From Acidaminococcaceae bacterium UBA2453 (GTDB lineage Bacteria; Bacillota; Negativicutes; Acidaminococcales; Acidaminococcaceae): 8,298 bases of DNA. The position numbers and the translations under genes are program-made. Of this stretch, positions 7,152-8,298 are shown one piece after another. Within the stretch, counting starts at the first letter, position 1. Each line of letters opens with the position of its first letter. The notes beneath the pieces were generated by a model that did not search any database, was not told the origin of the DNA, and saw only the letters and a list, made by a program, of their open reading frames with translations. The DNA lies in the NCBI GenBank assembly GCA_002342505.1, contig DDQB01000047.1:1-8298 (forward strand). Direction: 5' to 3'.

Positions 7152-7928
7152 TCAGTCCCGCAATTTTACAACCGGCTGCTTTTCCCATGGCAGGTACTGT
7201 AACGTGGTACAGAACACCCATGCCTTATATTTCTCTTCCCAGTCTTTCGTTTCTTTCGCCTTGTTTACATCCCGGACACCTGCCGCAGACAACGGGAAAT
7301 ACTTGTAGGCTTCTTCAAATAAAGCGCAGGCCTCTTCTGTTTTTCCTTCTTTGTGTTTCTGCTCCGCCAGAAAACGCAGACTGTAAAAAATATAAGGGTT
7401 CACCCCATCATACAGCGGATCGGGAATGATGGGCTTCGGCGCATGGGATTCCTGTTTTTCATTTTTCACCATTTCTTCCGCATCCGCAACAGCCTGCTCC
7501 AGTTTGCCGCTTTCCGCCAAAATGTTCAGCCGCCGGTACCAGATATCTCCCCGGGCTTCCGTATGGAAACGGTACGGAAATTCCATGCAGATATCAAACG
7601 CTCTGTCCAGATATTGCAGCGCCGCAGGCCCGTTTTTTGTCAGCGTCCAGATAATCTCCGCAATATCGCGAAGGCTCAGTACAAAATGCTCCGCCTCGCA
7701 CATCCCCTGCTCCGGATGATCTTCCATATCCGGTTTCACATCGTTTATAAAGGTGCTTAGCACCCTCATGGCGCCTTCCGTATCTTTAATAAAATACAGC
7801 ACGCGGCCCACAATGGCGCGACAGATCCAGTTATCTTTGTCGCTGACAAAAGCGGGAGGCACCGGCCACTCGCCCGAAGTGCATTTCGTTACATAGATTT
7901 TCCATTCCTGATTGTCAATCTCTTTCAT
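7152..7928 (-). CDS. Uncharacterised helical protein with TPR-like repeats
   Basis: I do not recognise this 258-residue protein. It looks soluble and almost wholly helical. Three stretches have the small-large residue pattern of tetratricopeptide helix pairs: about 100-117 (GPAALQYLDRAFDIC), 127-155 (YRRLNILAESGKLEQAVADAEEMV) and 178-212 (YSLRFLAEQKHKEGKTEEACALFEEAYKYFP). The last is the most convincing. TPR folds usually bind other proteins, but no catalytic motif, signal peptide or membrane segment points to a job. The ATG at 7928 has GGAAGGA about eleven bases upstream, slightly far. An extended -10 promoter precedes it, so it probably heads the transcript that continues into the RocB-like gene. 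Upstream lies the GTGAAC repeat field, which might regulate it. Confidence 0.75.
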   Translation of the reverse strand: MKEIDNQEWKIYVTKCTSGEWPVPPAFVSDKDNWICRAIVGRVLYFIKDTEGAMRVLSTFINDVKPDMEDHPEQGMCEAEHFVLSLRDIAEIIWTLTKNGPAALQYLDRAFDICMEFPYRFHTEARGDIWYRRLNILAESGKLEQAVADAEEMVKNEKQESHAPKPIIPDPLYDGVNPYIFYSLRFLAEQKHKEGKTEEACALFEEAYKYFPLSAAGVRDVNKAKETKDWEEKYKAWVFCTTLQYLPWEKQPVVKLRD

Positions 7929-7989
7929 AGTTGCAAGGTTCCTTCCATAAAATTATTTCAGAATACGTTTTCTTTTTTACTATAACTTT

Positions 7990-7998
7990 ATTATAACA
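7990..7998 (-). promoter_or_regulatory. Extended -10 promoter of the TPR-like gene
   Basis: On the minus strand TGTTATAAT gives a perfect TATAAT with the TG of an extended -10. The -35 position holds only A-rich sequence, so the promoter would rely on the extension or an activator. Transcription would start near 7983, about 55 bases before the ATG. The nearest GTGAAC copies lie 21-60 bases upstream of the -10 box, where activators or repressors commonly bind. Confidence 0.6.
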
Positions 7999-8049
7999 TA
8001 ATCTATTCAGATATTTTTGTGAAGATTCCTGAGTGAACAAAAGTGAACT

Positions 8050-8081
8050 CAGGTGAACACAAAAAACAAAAAATTCACCTG
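8050..8081. repeat. Inverted CAGGTGAA pair within the repeat cluster
   Basis: CAGGTGAA (8050-8057) and TTCACCTG (8074-8081) are perfect eight-base arms around an A-rich 16-base middle. The same CAGGTGAA recurs directly at 8253-8260 and 8273-8280, so the unit is longer than GTGAAC at these copies. Confidence 0.7.
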
Positions 8082-8144
8082 CGGAAAAGACAGTACCCAG
8101 GCAGGGTAAAAGCCTTTCAGATGAACTTTAGTGAACTTTTTTTC

Positions 8145-8184
8145 TTATATTTTTTTATTATAATAATTTTATTATATATAAATA
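8145..8184. other. Forty-base run of pure A+T between inward-facing repeats (candidate unwinding element)
   Basis: Not one G or C occurs from 8145 to 8184. The run is framed by two plus-strand repeats on the left (8121, 8131) and two minus-strand repeats on the right (8198, 8208), all pointing inward. Each pair has a 10-base step and most copies extend to GTGAACTTT. Iterons beside an A+T tract are the standard layout of a melted origin, including phage P4 ori. A pair of divergent promoters is the other simple reading. Confidence 0.6.
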
Positions 8185-8298
8185 CCTGTTAAAAGAAGTT
8201 CACCAAAGTTCACTTCAACTGCTCCTACTGCAGAACCGGCACGAATTTGAAACAGGTGAACTTTTTATAGCACAGGTGAATTTCGGTGAACATTCAGC

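Larger units (their letters stand above)
8019..8291. repeat. Cluster of GTGAAC repeats in 10-base phase (iteron-like array)
   Basis: Eight exact GTGAAC copies and four with one mismatch lie in 273 bases, where chance would give well under one exact copy. Plus-strand copies start at 8033, 8043, 8053; 8121 (ATGAAC), 8131; 8256, 8276 (GTGAAT), 8286. Minus-strand copies occupy 8198-8203 and 8208-8213, plus a variant at 8073-8078. GTGAAG at 8019 is a weaker match. Within each group the step is exactly 10 or 20 bases, one or two helical turns, so bound proteins would sit on one face of the DNA. The octamer GGTGAACA occurs exactly at 8052-8059 and 8285-8292. That octamer is, from memory, the type I iteron bound by the phage P4 alpha primase-helicase. 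An operator for a response regulator is the main alternative. No open frame of note covers 7929-8298. Confidence 0.85.

Noticed and set aside
8094..8108. Short hairpin TACCC / GGGTA within the repeat field
   Set aside because: Only five pairs with no T-run and no relation to the GTGAAC repeats; easily chance.
8019..8291. CRISPR array reading of the GTGAAC repeats
   Set aside because: The repeat units are 6-9 bases, occur on both strands and lack unique spacers of about 30 bases.

Overview
The window reads as chromosomal DNA of a Firmicutes-type anaerobe. Three things suggest this: the gene order tRNA-Ser / SRP RNA / dnaX, strong AGGAG-type ribosome sites, and AT-rich intergenic DNA around GC-balanced genes. 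A Negativicutes relative is my best guess from the RocB-like and FAD-oxidase gene set, but nothing in the window proves the genus. Every gene I can support lies on the minus strand, so transcription runs from high to low coordinates.

Right end (about 7929-8298): a 370-base stretch without a gene. It is packed with GTGAAC repeats set at 10-base steps, on both sides of a 40-base run of pure A+T. Exact GGTGAACA octamers occur twice. This looks like an iteron-type replication origin of the phage P4 kind or, failing that, a multi-site operator. It is the most unusual part of the window, and the gene that would explain it is probably beyond base 8298.

Middle (7928-1489): five genes in a row. They encode an unrecognised helical, TPR-like protein, a RocB-like M20 metallopeptidase, two tandem paralogous FAD-linked 2-hydroxyacid dehydrogenases of the GlcD / D-lactate dehydrogenase family, and a two-domain universal stress protein. 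Gaps are 66-122 bases and no terminator was seen between them. They may form one transcript with an internal promoter before the dehydrogenases. The likely theme is use of amino acids and hydroxy acids, but no transporter, Etf pair or iron-sulfur partner is present to fix the pathway.

Left end (1427-1): housekeeping. A consensus promoter (TTGACA, 17 bases, TATAAT) drives tRNA-Ser(GGA), which ends at its own terminator. The small bacterial SRP RNA (ffs) and its terminator follow. Then dnaX (DNA polymerase III tau/gamma) starts from its own promoter and runs off the left edge. The tRNA promoter is odd in carrying two perfect palindromes, one inside the spacer and one at the transcription start.
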